64,000 nucleotides of DNA, taken from positions 1 to 64,000 of the forward strand of contig JAODMT010000006.1 of assembly GCA_025464975.1 (NCBI GenBank), in the 5' to 3' direction. Below, piece by piece: positions 1-7,532 of the stretch. The stretch's first letter is position 1; every line of letters starts with the position of its first letter. This DNA is from Microbacteriaceae bacterium. GTDB taxonomy: Bacteria > Actinomycetota > Actinomycetes > Actinomycetales > Microbacteriaceae. Position numbers and translations under genes: made by a program. Under the pieces are notes generated by a model. That model was not told the DNA's origin, made no database searches, and was given only the letters and a program-made list of their open reading frames with translations.

Positions 1-44
1 ACCTCGTCGCCACGATCACCCTCACGGTGGTCGCCGCGAAATAG
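1..44 (+). CDS. rplI: 50S ribosomal protein L9, C-terminal fragment
   Basis: Only the last 13 codons and the TAG stop lie in the window; the 5' part is off the left edge. The readable tail (LVATITLTVVAAK) matches the end of bacterial L9, a 23S rRNA-binding protein of the large subunit. The call rests on this short tail plus position: rplI commonly ends the rpsF-ssb-rpsR-rplI group just before dnaB in actinobacteria, and a strong terminator follows directly. Confidence 0.75.
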   Translation, partial: LVATITLTVVAAK

Positions 45-57
45 AGATTCCCCATGA

Positions 58-99
58 GGGGGTAGCAGTCGGCAAGAGCCGGCTGCTACCCCCTTTTTT
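58..99 (+). terminator. Rho-independent terminator after rplI
   Basis: A 16-bp stem (arms 58-73 and 78-93, one G-T pair) with an AAGA loop is followed by six T residues at 94-99. This is the clearest intrinsic terminator in the window and should close the ribosomal protein operon. Confidence 0.95.
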
Positions 100-129
100 A
101 GTGTGATTTATGCGTCGAAATCCCCAACT

Positions 130-328
130 TTGTGCACAGCCAGCGGCCCGGAGTACCAACCCTCAACCCGCACTCTAAACATGTTTTTCCACACAGCCAT
201 GCTGACATCAAAATGCCTGGTCAGGGGGCGAATAATAGTTTCAGAATCGAAGTTATTCACAGGAGAGTGCACAGGTTGCTCACACCGGCATCGGCGTTTC
301 GCGCAATTCATCCACAGCGTTATCCACA
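130..328 (+). promoter_or_regulatory. Cluster of DnaA-box-like nonamers upstream of dnaB
   Basis: The 381-bp gap between the rplI terminator and dnaB holds five nonamers close to the TT(A/G)TCCACA consensus, all on the plus strand: TTGTGCACA 130-138, TTTTCCACA 185-193, TTATTCACA 253-261, TCATCCACA 308-316 and a perfect TTATCCACA 320-328. The first four each have one mismatch. No convincing gene occupies 100-480. The cluster could serve DnaA-dependent control of dnaB or be a DnaA-titration or origin-like site; the sequence does not separate these options. Confidence 0.6.
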
Positions 329-480
329 GGGGGATTAGCGAGAAGCGGCACCGGCTCCCTAGGGTGTACCGAGTGCCTCGGGATCGCCGTGCCGTGACGC
401 CACAGCGGGCGGCGGAATTGTCGGTCGTCCCGAGTAAAACATGAAGCACAGCATCGGCGAGCAATGAGAGGCAGGCGACA

Positions 481-1851
481 GTGTCAATAGCGCACCTCGG
501 GCTCGCAACGGACTCGCGTGAGGGCCAGCGGGCGTCAGAGCGCACTCCTCCGCACGACCTGCTCGCCGAGCAGAGTGCCATTGGTGGAATGCTTCTGAGC
601 AAGGACGCCGTGGCCGACGTCATCGAATCGGTCCGTGCCGTGGATTTCTACGTGCCGAAGCACGAGATTATCTTTGACGCGATCCTCTCGCTGTATGCCC
701 ACGGCGAACCGACCGACGTGATCGCCGTCACCGATGAACTGACCAAGGTCGGGGAACTCACTCGCGCTGGCGGCGCGGAGTATCTCCACACACTCACCGG
801 AATCGTGCCGACGGCGGCAAACGCCGGCTTCTACTCGACCATCGTCGCCGAGAAGGCGGTGCTTCGGCGCCTCGTCGAGGCCGGCACTCGCATTGTGCAG
901 ATGGGCTACGCGAGCGAGGGCGAGGTCGTCGACCTCGTGAACAACGCGCAGGCCGAGATCTACGGGGTCATGGGCGGCGTCGAGGCCGAGGACTTTATTC
1001 CACTCACCGTTGCCGTCACGACCGCGATCGACGAAATCGAAGCGGCAAAGGGTCGCGACGGCTCCATGACCGGCGTACCGACCGGCTTTGCCGAGCTCGA
1101 CGAACTCACCAATGGGTTGCACGGCGGTCAGCTGATCATCGTGGCCGCTAGGCCGGCGCTCGGGAAGTCGACGCTCGCGCTCGACTTTGCCAGAGCGGCA
1201 TCCATCAAGTACGACATGCCGTCGATCTTCTTTTCGCTCGAAATGGGCCGGTCCGAAATCGCGATGCGGCTGCTCTCGGCTGAGGCCGCCGTTCCGCTGC
1301 AGAGCATGCGGAAGGGGACGCTGCACACCGAGGACTGGACCAAGATCGCCAGCACCCGCGGGCGGATCAACGACGCCCCGCTCTACATCGACGACAGCCC
1401 GAACATGACCCTCGTCGAGATTCGTGCCAAATGCCGCCGGCTCAAGCAGAAGGTCGGCCTCAAGATGGTCATCATCGACTATCTGCAGCTCATGACCTCC
1501 GGCAAGAAGGTCGAGTCACGCCAGCAGGAGGTCAGTGAGTTTTCCCGCGCACTCAAGCTCCTGGCCAAGGAGCTCCAGGTTCCGGTGATTGCGCTGTCCC
1601 AGCTCAACCGAGGGCCGGAGCAGCGCTCCGACAAGATGCCGGCCCTGTCCGACCTCCGCGAGAGTGGGTCGCTCGAGCAGGACGCCGACATGGTGATCCT
1701 CCTGCACCGGGACAGCGCGTACGAAAAGGAGAGCACCCGACCGGGCGAGGCAGACCTGATCGTGGCCAAGCACCGCAACGGGCCGACCAAGACCGTCACG
1801 GTCGCCTTCCAGGGGCACTTCTCCCGCTTCCAGGACATGGCGCCGGCCTAG
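481..1851 (+). CDS. dnaB: Replicative DNA helicase DnaB
   Basis: Hexameric 5'-3' helicase that opens the replication fork and contacts primase. The 456-aa product has the N-terminal DnaB domain (about residues 23-125) and the RecA-like ATPase domain. Visible motifs are Walker A ARPALGKS (223-230) and Walker B MVIIDYLQ (around 329-336, Asp333). Length is normal for an intein-free DnaB; no intein interrupts the Walker A region, where DnaB inteins often sit. A GTG start is used; the upstream ribosome site is weak (GAGAGGCAGG). The gene is transcribed separately from rplI and is preceded by the DnaA-box-like cluster. Confidence 0.97.
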   Translation: MSIAHLGLATDSREGQRASERTPPHDLLAEQSAIGGMLLSKDAVADVIESVRAVDFYVPKHEIIFDAILSLYAHGEPTDVIAVTDELTKVGELTRAGGAEYLHTLTGIVPTAANAGFYSTIVAEKAVLRRLVEAGTRIVQMGYASEGEVVDLVNNAQAEIYGVMGGVEAEDFIPLTVAVTTAIDEIEAAKGRDGSMTGVPTGFAELDELTNGLHGGQLIIVAARPALGKSTLALDFARAASIKYDMPSIFFSLEMGRSEIAMRLLSAEAAVPLQSMRKGTLHTEDWTKIASTRGRINDAPLYIDDSPNMTLVEIRAKCRRLKQKVGLKMVIIDYLQLMTSGKKVESRQQEVSEFSRALKLLAKELQVPVIALSQLNRGPEQRSDKMPALSDLRESGSLEQDADMVILLHRDSAYEKESTRPGEADLIVAKHRNGPTKTVTVAFQGHFSRFQDMAPA

Positions 1852-1923
1852 GGACCCCCCTGTGCAGGGCCCACCTCGAACAGGCGGTCCACGCCGGGAC
1901 ACAACCGACGGCAGCTGAGGCCC

Positions 1924-2286
1924 CTATGCGGGCGGAGGCGGGACGGCTTCGTCGCCCCACCGATTTCCCCATTGCACGAGGGGCTGCAAACCCTGAATGA
2001 GCTCCACCCCCCGAGGGGTGAGCGAATAGCGCACCTGCACCGGGGTGGTGGCGATGACCGTGCGAACCAGAAGCTGCTCGCGTTCCAGCTCGCGCAGGCG
2101 TACCGAGAGCAGCCGGTCGGACACGCCGAGAACCATCGAGCGGTATTCGCTGAAGCGCTCAGCGCCGCGAGCGGCCGCCATGAGGATGGAGGCTGTCCAC
2201 TTCTTGCCGGCAAGCTCGGCCGCGACCTGGAATCGTCGGCACTCGTCTTCGTTGATCTGAATAGGGACTGATTGGGCGGTAGTCAC
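1924..2286 (-). CDS. HxlR-family winged-helix transcriptional regulator
   Basis: A 120-aa MarR/HxlR-type regulator. The family pattern is clear: an early Cys (residue 16), AGKKWTASIL near residues 27-36, then GVSDRLLSVRLRELER over the recognition helix, VRYSLTPRGVEL in the wing, and a WG pair close to the C terminus. HxlR proteins usually respond to aldehydes, quinones or redox stress. It is divergent from the flavin oxidoreductase gene at 2378 with only 91 bp between, and an inverted repeat touches its GTG start, so autorepression and control of the neighbour are likely. The effector is unknown. Confidence 0.9.
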   Translation of the reverse strand: MTTAQSVPIQINEDECRRFQVAAELAGKKWTASILMAAARGAERFSEYRSMVLGVSDRLLSVRLRELEREQLLVRTVIATTPVQVRYSLTPRGVELIQGLQPLVQWGNRWGDEAVPPPPA

Positions 2287-2309
2287 TTACCAATGGTAAG
2301 CGACTTACC
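2286..2309. promoter_or_regulatory. Candidate HxlR operator
   Basis: CTTACC (2286-2291), AAT, GGTAAG (2295-2300) forms a 6-bp inverted repeat, followed by a third half-site CTTACC at 2304-2309. It overlaps the GTG start of the HxlR gene and lies in the 91-bp divergent promoter region shared with the LLM oxidoreductase. Position and symmetry fit a repressor site; binding is inferred. Confidence 0.6.
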
Positions 2310-2377
2310 GGAGAGTTGTCGGCCATGCCACCGAGCGCCGAACATGAATCCACGACCAGGCGCACTTTGGAGACACC

Positions 2378-3430
2378 ATGGAACTCGGCATTTACAGTTT
2401 TGGCAACGGATTGCGCGACGCTCACGGCGAATACGAGCCGTCGGCGCGAGCGACCCGCAACCTCGTCGAGGCGATCAAGCTCGCGGACGAGGTTGGACTC
2501 GACTTTTTCGGAATCGGCGAACACCACACGGAGGAGATGCCGGCATCCGCAGCCGCAACGATCCTTGCCGCCGCCGCGTCTATCACAAGCTCGATCCGGT
2601 TGGGGAGTGCCGTGACCGTGCTCGGAACGGAGGACCCGGTTCGGGTCTATCAGCAGTTTGCGACCCTCGACGCGGTCTCGAATGGTCGAGCGGAAATCAC
2701 CGCCGGTCGCGGTTCGTCCTCGGAATCGTTCCCGCTCTTTGGCTACAGTCTCGCCGACTACGACACCCTGTATGCCGAAAAGCTCGAACTGCTCATGGCC
2801 CTGAACTCGTCGCCGACAGTGACCTGGCGAGGAACCGTTCGCGCAGCGCTCGACCGCGCCGTGATCGTGCCGCAACCCGAGGGCGGGCCCCTGCGGATTT
2901 GGCTTGGAACCGGAGGAAACCCGGCATCAACGGTCAGGGCGGCGAGGCTCGGCCTTCCGATCTCGTACGGAATCATCGGGGGCCAGGCCGCCCGTTTCGC
3001 ACCATTGGCGAAGCTCTATCATCGATCGGCGGACGAAGCCGGGGTTCCTGCCGACCGCCAACTCATTTCGGTCGGCACGCCGGGCTTCATCGCGACGTCG
3101 GACAGCGACGCGCACGAGACCTTTTGGACGGCCTGGAACAACACCATGAAATATCTCGCCGGTCAACGTGGTTTTACAGCACCTCCCCGGCAACATTTCG
3201 ACGAGGAGTCCCACGCCGGCGGGGCGCTGTTTGTGGGAGAACCAGAGGAGATCGCATCACGCATGATCACATTCCAACGGCAGATGGGCCACATGCGCCA
3301 CTTCCTCCAGACCGACGTTGGGCAACTCCCACATCGCGATTTCCTCAGGTCGATTGAGCTCCTCGGCACCCAGGTCAAGCCACTGGTTGATGCGGAGTTG
3401 GGCACAAAGAACCCGAGGGTGGCGTCATGA
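2378..3430 (+). CDS. LLM-class flavin-dependent oxidoreductase
   Basis: A luciferase-like monooxygenase family protein of 350 aa with a TIM-barrel fold. The N-terminal strand MELGIYSFGNG, the FFGIGEHH segment (about residues 46-53) and the RLGSAVTVLGTEDPVRVYQQ stretch are typical of the bacterial-luciferase/alkanal-monooxygenase-like branch. Substrate and cofactor (FMN or F420) cannot be read from the sequence. It overlaps the next gene by 4 bp (ATGA at 3427), so the two are translationally coupled. The neighbour is an NAD(P)-binding protein resembling F420 reductases, which may supply reduced cofactor. HxlR control from the divergent gene is probable. Confidence 0.88.
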   Translation: MELGIYSFGNGLRDAHGEYEPSARATRNLVEAIKLADEVGLDFFGIGEHHTEEMPASAAATILAAAASITSSIRLGSAVTVLGTEDPVRVYQQFATLDAVSNGRAEITAGRGSSSESFPLFGYSLADYDTLYAEKLELLMALNSSPTVTWRGTVRAALDRAVIVPQPEGGPLRIWLGTGGNPASTVRAARLGLPISYGIIGGQAARFAPLAKLYHRSADEAGVPADRQLISVGTPGFIATSDSDAHETFWTAWNNTMKYLAGQRGFTAPPRQHFDEESHAGGALFVGEPEEIASRMITFQRQMGHMRHFLQTDVGQLPHRDFLRSIELLGTQVKPLVDAELGTKNPRVAS

Positions 3431-4098
3431 CCGGCGACACGATCGACGGCGCAGACCGCGCACCCGTTCTTGCCATTTTGGGCATTGGTCGCGTCGGCTC
3501 CACCCTCGCCCGGCGCGCGATTTCGGTCGGCTATCGCGTGTTGGTCGCCGGGTCGGGTTCGCCGGAGCAGATCGGCCTCCTCGTCGAGGTGATGACCCCG
3601 GGCGCCGAGCCGCGATGGGCGGCGGACGCCGTGGACGAAGCGGATGTCGTGGTGCTGGCCGCGCCGTTCAGCCGACTGCATTCGCTCCCGCTCGCGAATC
3701 TCGACGGCAAGATCGTCGTGGACGTCATGAATCACTGGCAACCGGTCGACGGCGACGCGACAGGCATTGAGCTGTTGGACAGCACGAGCGAAACCGTGGC
3801 AGCAGCCGTTCCCGGCGCGAAGGTTGTGAAGTCTCTCAATCACATTGGGTATCACGAGATCGAGGAGGACGCCCGCCCCGCTGGAAGCACCGAACGGCGG
3901 GCGGTCGCCGTGGCATCCGACCATCCGGAGGCGGCGTCGGTTGTCTTGCAGCTTGTCGAACGACTCGGCTTCGACGCTGTCGACGCCGGCCCGCTCGCGA
4001 ACGGAATTCAGCTTGAGCCCGGGATGCCGCTGTTCGGGGCCCGACTCGACCGCGACAGCATCCTGTCGGTCTTCGCGGCGGAGCAGGATGCGGCATAG
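3427..4098 (+). CDS. NAD(P)-binding oxidoreductase, F420H2:NADP-reductase-like
   Basis: A 223-aa Rossmann protein. The dinucleotide-binding segment is LAILGIGRVGSTLARRA (about residues 15-31), followed by VLVAGSGSPEQ, where the Ser/Gly-rich turn is typical of the NADPH-dependent F420 reductase-like and pyrroline-5-carboxylate reductase-like group. The DADVVVLAAPF type strand and KIVVDVMNHW follow. It starts inside the stop of the flavin oxidoreductase gene, so the two probably form a redox pair. The catalytic identity is inferred from family resemblance; it could be a general NADPH reductase. Confidence 0.75.
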   Translation: MTGDTIDGADRAPVLAILGIGRVGSTLARRAISVGYRVLVAGSGSPEQIGLLVEVMTPGAEPRWAADAVDEADVVVLAAPFSRLHSLPLANLDGKIVVDVMNHWQPVDGDATGIELLDSTSETVAAAVPGAKVVKSLNHIGYHEIEEDARPAGSTERRAVAVASDHPEAASVVLQLVERLGFDAVDAGPLANGIQLEPGMPLFGARLDRDSILSVFAAEQDAA

Positions 4099-4164
4099 GG
4101 CGGCCGCCACCTCCCAGCGCCTCGGCGTAAACTAGCCGACGTTGCCCAGTTGAGAAGAGGTCCC

Positions 4165-4821
4165 GTGGTGATCACGAAGGACGACACCGCGGAGCGCGCC
4201 GCCTACTGGCCCGTAGCGGTGGCGCGTGCCATCCCGGCCGCCCTGTTGGCGCTCGCCATCACGTTTTCCGCCAACCACTCCGCGCGGTTCGGTCTCATCG
4301 CCTTCGGTGCCTTCGGGGTCGTCAGCGGTGCCGTGCTGTTCGTCTCGGCCCGTCGGCGTCTCGGCTCTTCCGGCGTTCGCTCGTTCTTCGTCGCGCAGGC
4401 CGTCATCACGGCCGTGGCCGGCGTTCTTGCCCTGTCGTTCAACGGCGGCGGAGTCAGACTGTTCTTCCTTCTCGTCACCTCGTTCGCGGCGATCACTGGA
4501 TTCCTTGAGATCTACAGCGGCATTCGCACGCGGCGCCGTTTCGTCGGCTCCGTGGACTGGATCGCTGTCGGCGTTTTCACTGCGATTGCTGCCGTAGTGT
4601 TCCTTCTCGTGCCGCCCGCCTACACGCAGACCTACAAGGGCCCGGATGGCGTGGTCCGGGTGCTTGACGCGGCGGTGGTCTCGGTCGGATTACTCGGCGC
4701 CTACGCCGCCATTGTCGCGGTGTACCTGCTTATCGCCGGATTCTCGGCCAAGTGGGGAACCCAGGCGACGCCCGGAATCGCGGCACCCCCATCATCCTCA
4801 GAGAGCGAGACCACGGCGTGA
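4165..4821 (+). CDS. Polytopic membrane protein, HdeD/DUF308-like
   Basis: An integral membrane protein of about 218 aa with six predicted hydrophobic helices arranged as repeated pairs, which resembles the HdeD/DUF308 fold. No catalytic motif is visible and the function is unknown. Two adjacent GTG codons (4165 and 4168) follow the ribosome site GAGAAGAGG at 4152-4160; the second gives the better spacing, and a TTG at 4150 lies inside the ribosome site and is unlikely. The stop overlaps the start of the next small membrane protein (GTGA), so the two are cotranslated. Confidence 0.75.
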   Translation: MVITKDDTAERAAYWPVAVARAIPAALLALAITFSANHSARFGLIAFGAFGVVSGAVLFVSARRRLGSSGVRSFFVAQAVITAVAGVLALSFNGGGVRLFFLLVTSFAAITGFLEIYSGIRTRRRFVGSVDWIAVGVFTAIAAVVFLLVPPAYTQTYKGPDGVVRVLDAAVVSVGLLGAYAAIVAVYLLIAGFSAKWGTQATPGIAAPPSSSESETTA

Positions 4822-5060
4822 GCGCACCAAGCCGGCAAGACAGACTCCGTCCCCTCGAATACATCGTGATGTCGGCGATCGTCGCCGTTTTCGTCGGGCT
4901 AGTCGTGCTCATGAGCACGCGCGAGCCGATCCTCGCCACCGTTTTCTTCGGCGTCGCCTTCATCGTTTCCATCGTGGTGATCGCGATGCTTGCACTTGCG
5001 GTGAAACCGAATGCGTCGGAGAAGACCGACATCGACGAGCAGAACAACGAGGGGCGCTGA
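4818..5060 (+). CDS. Small two-helix membrane protein
   Basis: An 80-aa protein starting with GTG inside the stop codon of the preceding gene. It has a short charged N terminus (SAPSRQDRLRPLEY), two adjacent transmembrane helices (about residues 16-32 and 39-60) and an acidic soluble tail. I recognise no family; partnership with the upstream membrane protein is inferred from the 4-bp overlap. A terminator follows within about 50 bp. Confidence 0.75.
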   Translation: MSAPSRQDRLRPLEYIVMSAIVAVFVGLVVLMSTREPILATVFFGVAFIVSIVVIAMLALAVKPNASEKTDIDEQNNEGR

Positions 5061-5111
5061 CCGACCGGTCATCCGCGGGCGAACCGACCCTCGAAATCCG
5101 CTAGCCATGCA

Positions 5112-5146
5112 AAAGGCGGCCCGGTCTCTCGAGGCGGGCCGCCTTT
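5112..5146. terminator. Bidirectional hairpin terminator
   Basis: Perfect 12-bp arms AAAGGCGGCCCG (5112-5123) and CGGGCCGCCTTT (5135-5146) with an 11-nt loop lie between two convergent genes. A and T runs flank both sides, so it can end both the small membrane protein transcript and purB. Confidence 0.9.
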
Positions 5147-5195
5147 CTTCCGCCTGATTTTTATTGTTCGGAGCGGTCGTTGTGAGGCGTGGTCG

Positions 5196-6578
5196 CTACT
5201 CCGCGAACCGAACGAGGTCGCTCGCGAGCCCCACGTATCCGGCCGGGGTGAGGCTGACGAGACGTGCCTTTGCGTCGTCGCCGATGTCCAGCGCGTCGAC
5301 GAACTCGACGAGCTCCGCCTGGCCGACGCGCTTGCCTCTCGTGAGATCCTTCAGCATGGCGTAGGGATCGGCGATCGAACTGCGGCCGGCGGTCACCTCG
5401 GCTCGGATGACGGTCTGGATGGCTTCGGCGAGCACCTCCCAATTTCCGTCGAGGTCTTCGGCGAGTCGCTCGCGGTTGACCGCGATCTCGGAGAGGCCCC
5501 GCTTGATGTTGTCGAGCGCAAGCACCGAGTGCCCGAGTCCGACGCCGACATTGCGCTGGGTCGTGGAGTCTGTCAGGTCGCGCTGGAGCCGGGAGGTGAC
5601 GAGGGTCGCCGCGAGCGAGTCGAGCAGCGCACTCGAGATTTCCAGATTCGCTTCGGCATTCTCGAACCGGATCGGATTGATCTTGTGCGGCATCGTTGAC
5701 GAACCGGTCGCCCCCGGCTGCGGGATCTGGGTGAAGTAGCCCATGGAAATGTAGGTCCAGATGTCGGTGCAGAGGTTGTGCAGCACCCGGTTGGCGTGGC
5801 TGACGCGCTGATAGAGCTCCGACTGCCAGTCGTGTGGCTCAATCTGGGTGGTGAGCGGATTCCAATTGAGGCCGAGTGAGGTGACGAACTCGCTCGAGAT
5901 GGCTGGCCAGTCAAGGGACGGGTCGGCGACGACATGGGCGGCGAAGGTGCCGGTCGCTCCGCTGAACTTGCCGAGATACTCGGTCGATTCCACCTGCGCG
6001 ACGATGCGGCGAAGGCGAGCCACGAACACCGCGAACTCCTTACCAACTGTCGTCGGCGTTGCGGGTTGCCCGTGAGTGTGGGCGAGCATGGAATCGGCGC
6101 GGTGATCAATCGCGCGCTCGGTCAGCGCATCGATCACCGCCGTGATCGACGGCAGCCAGACCTCCTCGACGGCAGCCCGGATGGTGAGAGCGTAGGAGAG
6201 GTTGTTGATGTCTTCGCTCGTGCAGGCGAAGTGGGTCAGCTCCGCGACATCCGTGAGTCCCAGGCCGGCGAGCCGGGCGCGAACATAGTACTCGACGGCC
6301 TTGACGTCGTGGCGAGTTGTGGCTTCCAGCGCCGCGAGCTCGTCGATATCGGCCTGGCCGAAGTCGGTGACCAGGCCCCGAAGGGACTCGGCCTGGTGCG
6401 GTTCGAGCCGGTGCGAGCCGAACAGTTCGTGGTCGGTGAGGTAAAGCAGCCACTCGACCTCGACATGAACGCGAGCCCGGTTCAGCCCCGCCTCCGAGAG
6501 GTGCTGACCGAGACCGCGCACGGCGGCGCGGTAGCGGCCGTCGAGGGGACTAAGTGGTTGTTCTGGCAGTGGATTCAT
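5196..6578 (-). CDS. purB: Adenylosuccinate lyase
   Basis: Cleaves SAICAR and adenylosuccinate to release fumarate in purine synthesis. The 460-aa product is of the longer E. coli-type class, with the start LPEQPLSPLDGRY typical of that class. Fumarase/aspartase superfamily motifs are present: HTHGQPATP (167-175) and GSSTMPHKINPIRFEN (292-307), the latter holding the catalytic Ser loop. The preceding phosphatase gene overlaps it by 4 bp on the same strand, so the two are probably cotranscribed. The hairpin at 5112-5146 ends the unit. Confidence 0.97.
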   Translation of the reverse strand: MNPLPEQPLSPLDGRYRAAVRGLGQHLSEAGLNRARVHVEVEWLLYLTDHELFGSHRLEPHQAESLRGLVTDFGQADIDELAALEATTRHDVKAVEYYVRARLAGLGLTDVAELTHFACTSEDINNLSYALTIRAAVEEVWLPSITAVIDALTERAIDHRADSMLAHTHGQPATPTTVGKEFAVFVARLRRIVAQVESTEYLGKFSGATGTFAAHVVADPSLDWPAISSEFVTSLGLNWNPLTTQIEPHDWQSELYQRVSHANRVLHNLCTDIWTYISMGYFTQIPQPGATGSSTMPHKINPIRFENAEANLEISSALLDSLAATLVTSRLQRDLTDSTTQRNVGVGLGHSVLALDNIKRGLSEIAVNRERLAEDLDGNWEVLAEAIQTVIRAEVTAGRSSIADPYAMLKDLTRGKRVGQAELVEFVDALDIGDDAKARLVSLTPAGYVGLASDLVRFAE

Positions 6579-7099
6579 TGGGCTCCCCGTCGGATTCCTG
6601 GCTCGATTTGGCGGAACAGTGCCGCGCTGGCTCTTTCGATCATGCCGAGGACGGTGCTGAACATCGCCGCGTCGGAGTAATAGGGGTCAGGGACATCGCC
6701 CTGGGCTGCCTGCTGGCTGTCGAAGCTCAGCAACATCTGCACCTTGCCGCGATCCTGCTCGCTGCTCGCCCAGGCACGAAGGATGCGCTCCTGGCTGCGG
6801 TCGAAGACCACGATGAGGTCGAGGTTGTCGAACCACTCGGGGTCGAACTGTTTGGCCCGGTGCCGAGAGCCGTCGTAACCGCGGCTCGTGAGGGCGGCCA
6901 TCGTGCGGGCGTCGGACGGCTCGCCAACGTGCCAGTCCCCGGTCCCGGCCGACATCACGGTGACCGCACCCTCGTACCCGGCGCGCTTGACGAGGTCGAG
7001 AAAGACAGTCTCGGCCATCGGGGAGCGGCAGATGTTGCCGGTACACACGAAACAGATTCTGAAGAGCGCCGACTCGTCGAGGGTGCGGTCGAAGCTCAT
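6575..7099 (-). CDS. Low-molecular-weight protein tyrosine phosphatase
   Basis: A 174-aa enzyme with the P-loop CTGNICRS (residues 19-26), the CX5R signature with nucleophile Cys19 and Arg25. The general-acid Asp is in VPDPYYSD (about 135-142). It follows the LMW-PTP fold and lacks a signal peptide, so it is cytosolic; the substrates are unknown. Its stop overlaps the purB start by 4 bp. The N terminus has about 12 residues before the first strand, slightly longer than usual. Confidence 0.93.
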   Translation of the reverse strand: MSFDRTLDESALFRICFVCTGNICRSPMAETVFLDLVKRAGYEGAVTVMSAGTGDWHVGEPSDARTMAALTSRGYDGSRHRAKQFDPEWFDNLDLIVVFDRSQERILRAWASSEQDRGKVQMLLSFDSQQAAQGDVPDPYYSDAAMFSTVLGMIERASAALFRQIEPGIRRGAQ

Positions 7100-7262
7100 A
7101 CGTCCATTCTTCCGCAGATTGCCGAAGCCGCGGCTCCCACGGACGGAAACCTCCTCTCCTTCCCTGCCCCCTCTGCCCCTCGTTTACGCGCCGATCGCGG
7201 CCGCGCCGCCCGAGGGACCGGGTGGGGGCCGAGGCTTGCCGTGGCGGAAGGAGCGCAGTGTG

Positions 7263-7532
7263 ATGCACGAGGAGCTCGCCCGAACGGATGCGCTGGGGCC
7301 CGCGCTCGAGGAGCGACTGGCGTGGCTCGAGACGCTGTCGACCATGCTCGCCGAGGCGCGGGTGGTACTGCCGGCTGCGGACGGCTGCGGTGAGTGGCGT
7401 GGTCTGGCCCATCGTGTCTATGGTGAGGCGCTCACGGGCGTCCGGTCGCAGCTGTCTCGCGCTGAGACCGACACGCGGGAGGCGATCCGGAAGACCCGCC
7501 ACGCCGTATTGACCCTCGGTCTGTATGGCTGA
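7263..7532 (+). CDS. Small helical protein with central WXG motif (WXG100-like)
   Basis: An 89-aa protein, mostly helical, with Trp45-Arg46-Gly47 at its exact middle (GCGEWRGLAH), the layout of ESAT-6/WXG100 helix-turn-helix proteins. The ATG at 7263 is chosen because it follows GGAAGGAG (7247-7254) and gives WXG100 length; the frame is open further upstream without support. It overlaps the next gene by 1 bp. Known family members are chaperone-like partners or substrates of type VII secretion. No EccC or EsxB neighbour is in the window, so the assignment is by motif, length and context only. Confidence 0.6.
   Translation: MHEELARTDALGPALEERLAWLETLSTMLAEARVVLPAADGCGEWRGLAHRVYGEALTGVRSQLSRAETDTREAIRKTRHAVLTLGLYG

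Noticed and set aside
108-623. Minus-strand frame covering the region before dnaB
   Set aside because: It runs into the dnaB start, has Arg/Ser-rich low-information sequence, and the region is better explained by DnaA-box-like sites.
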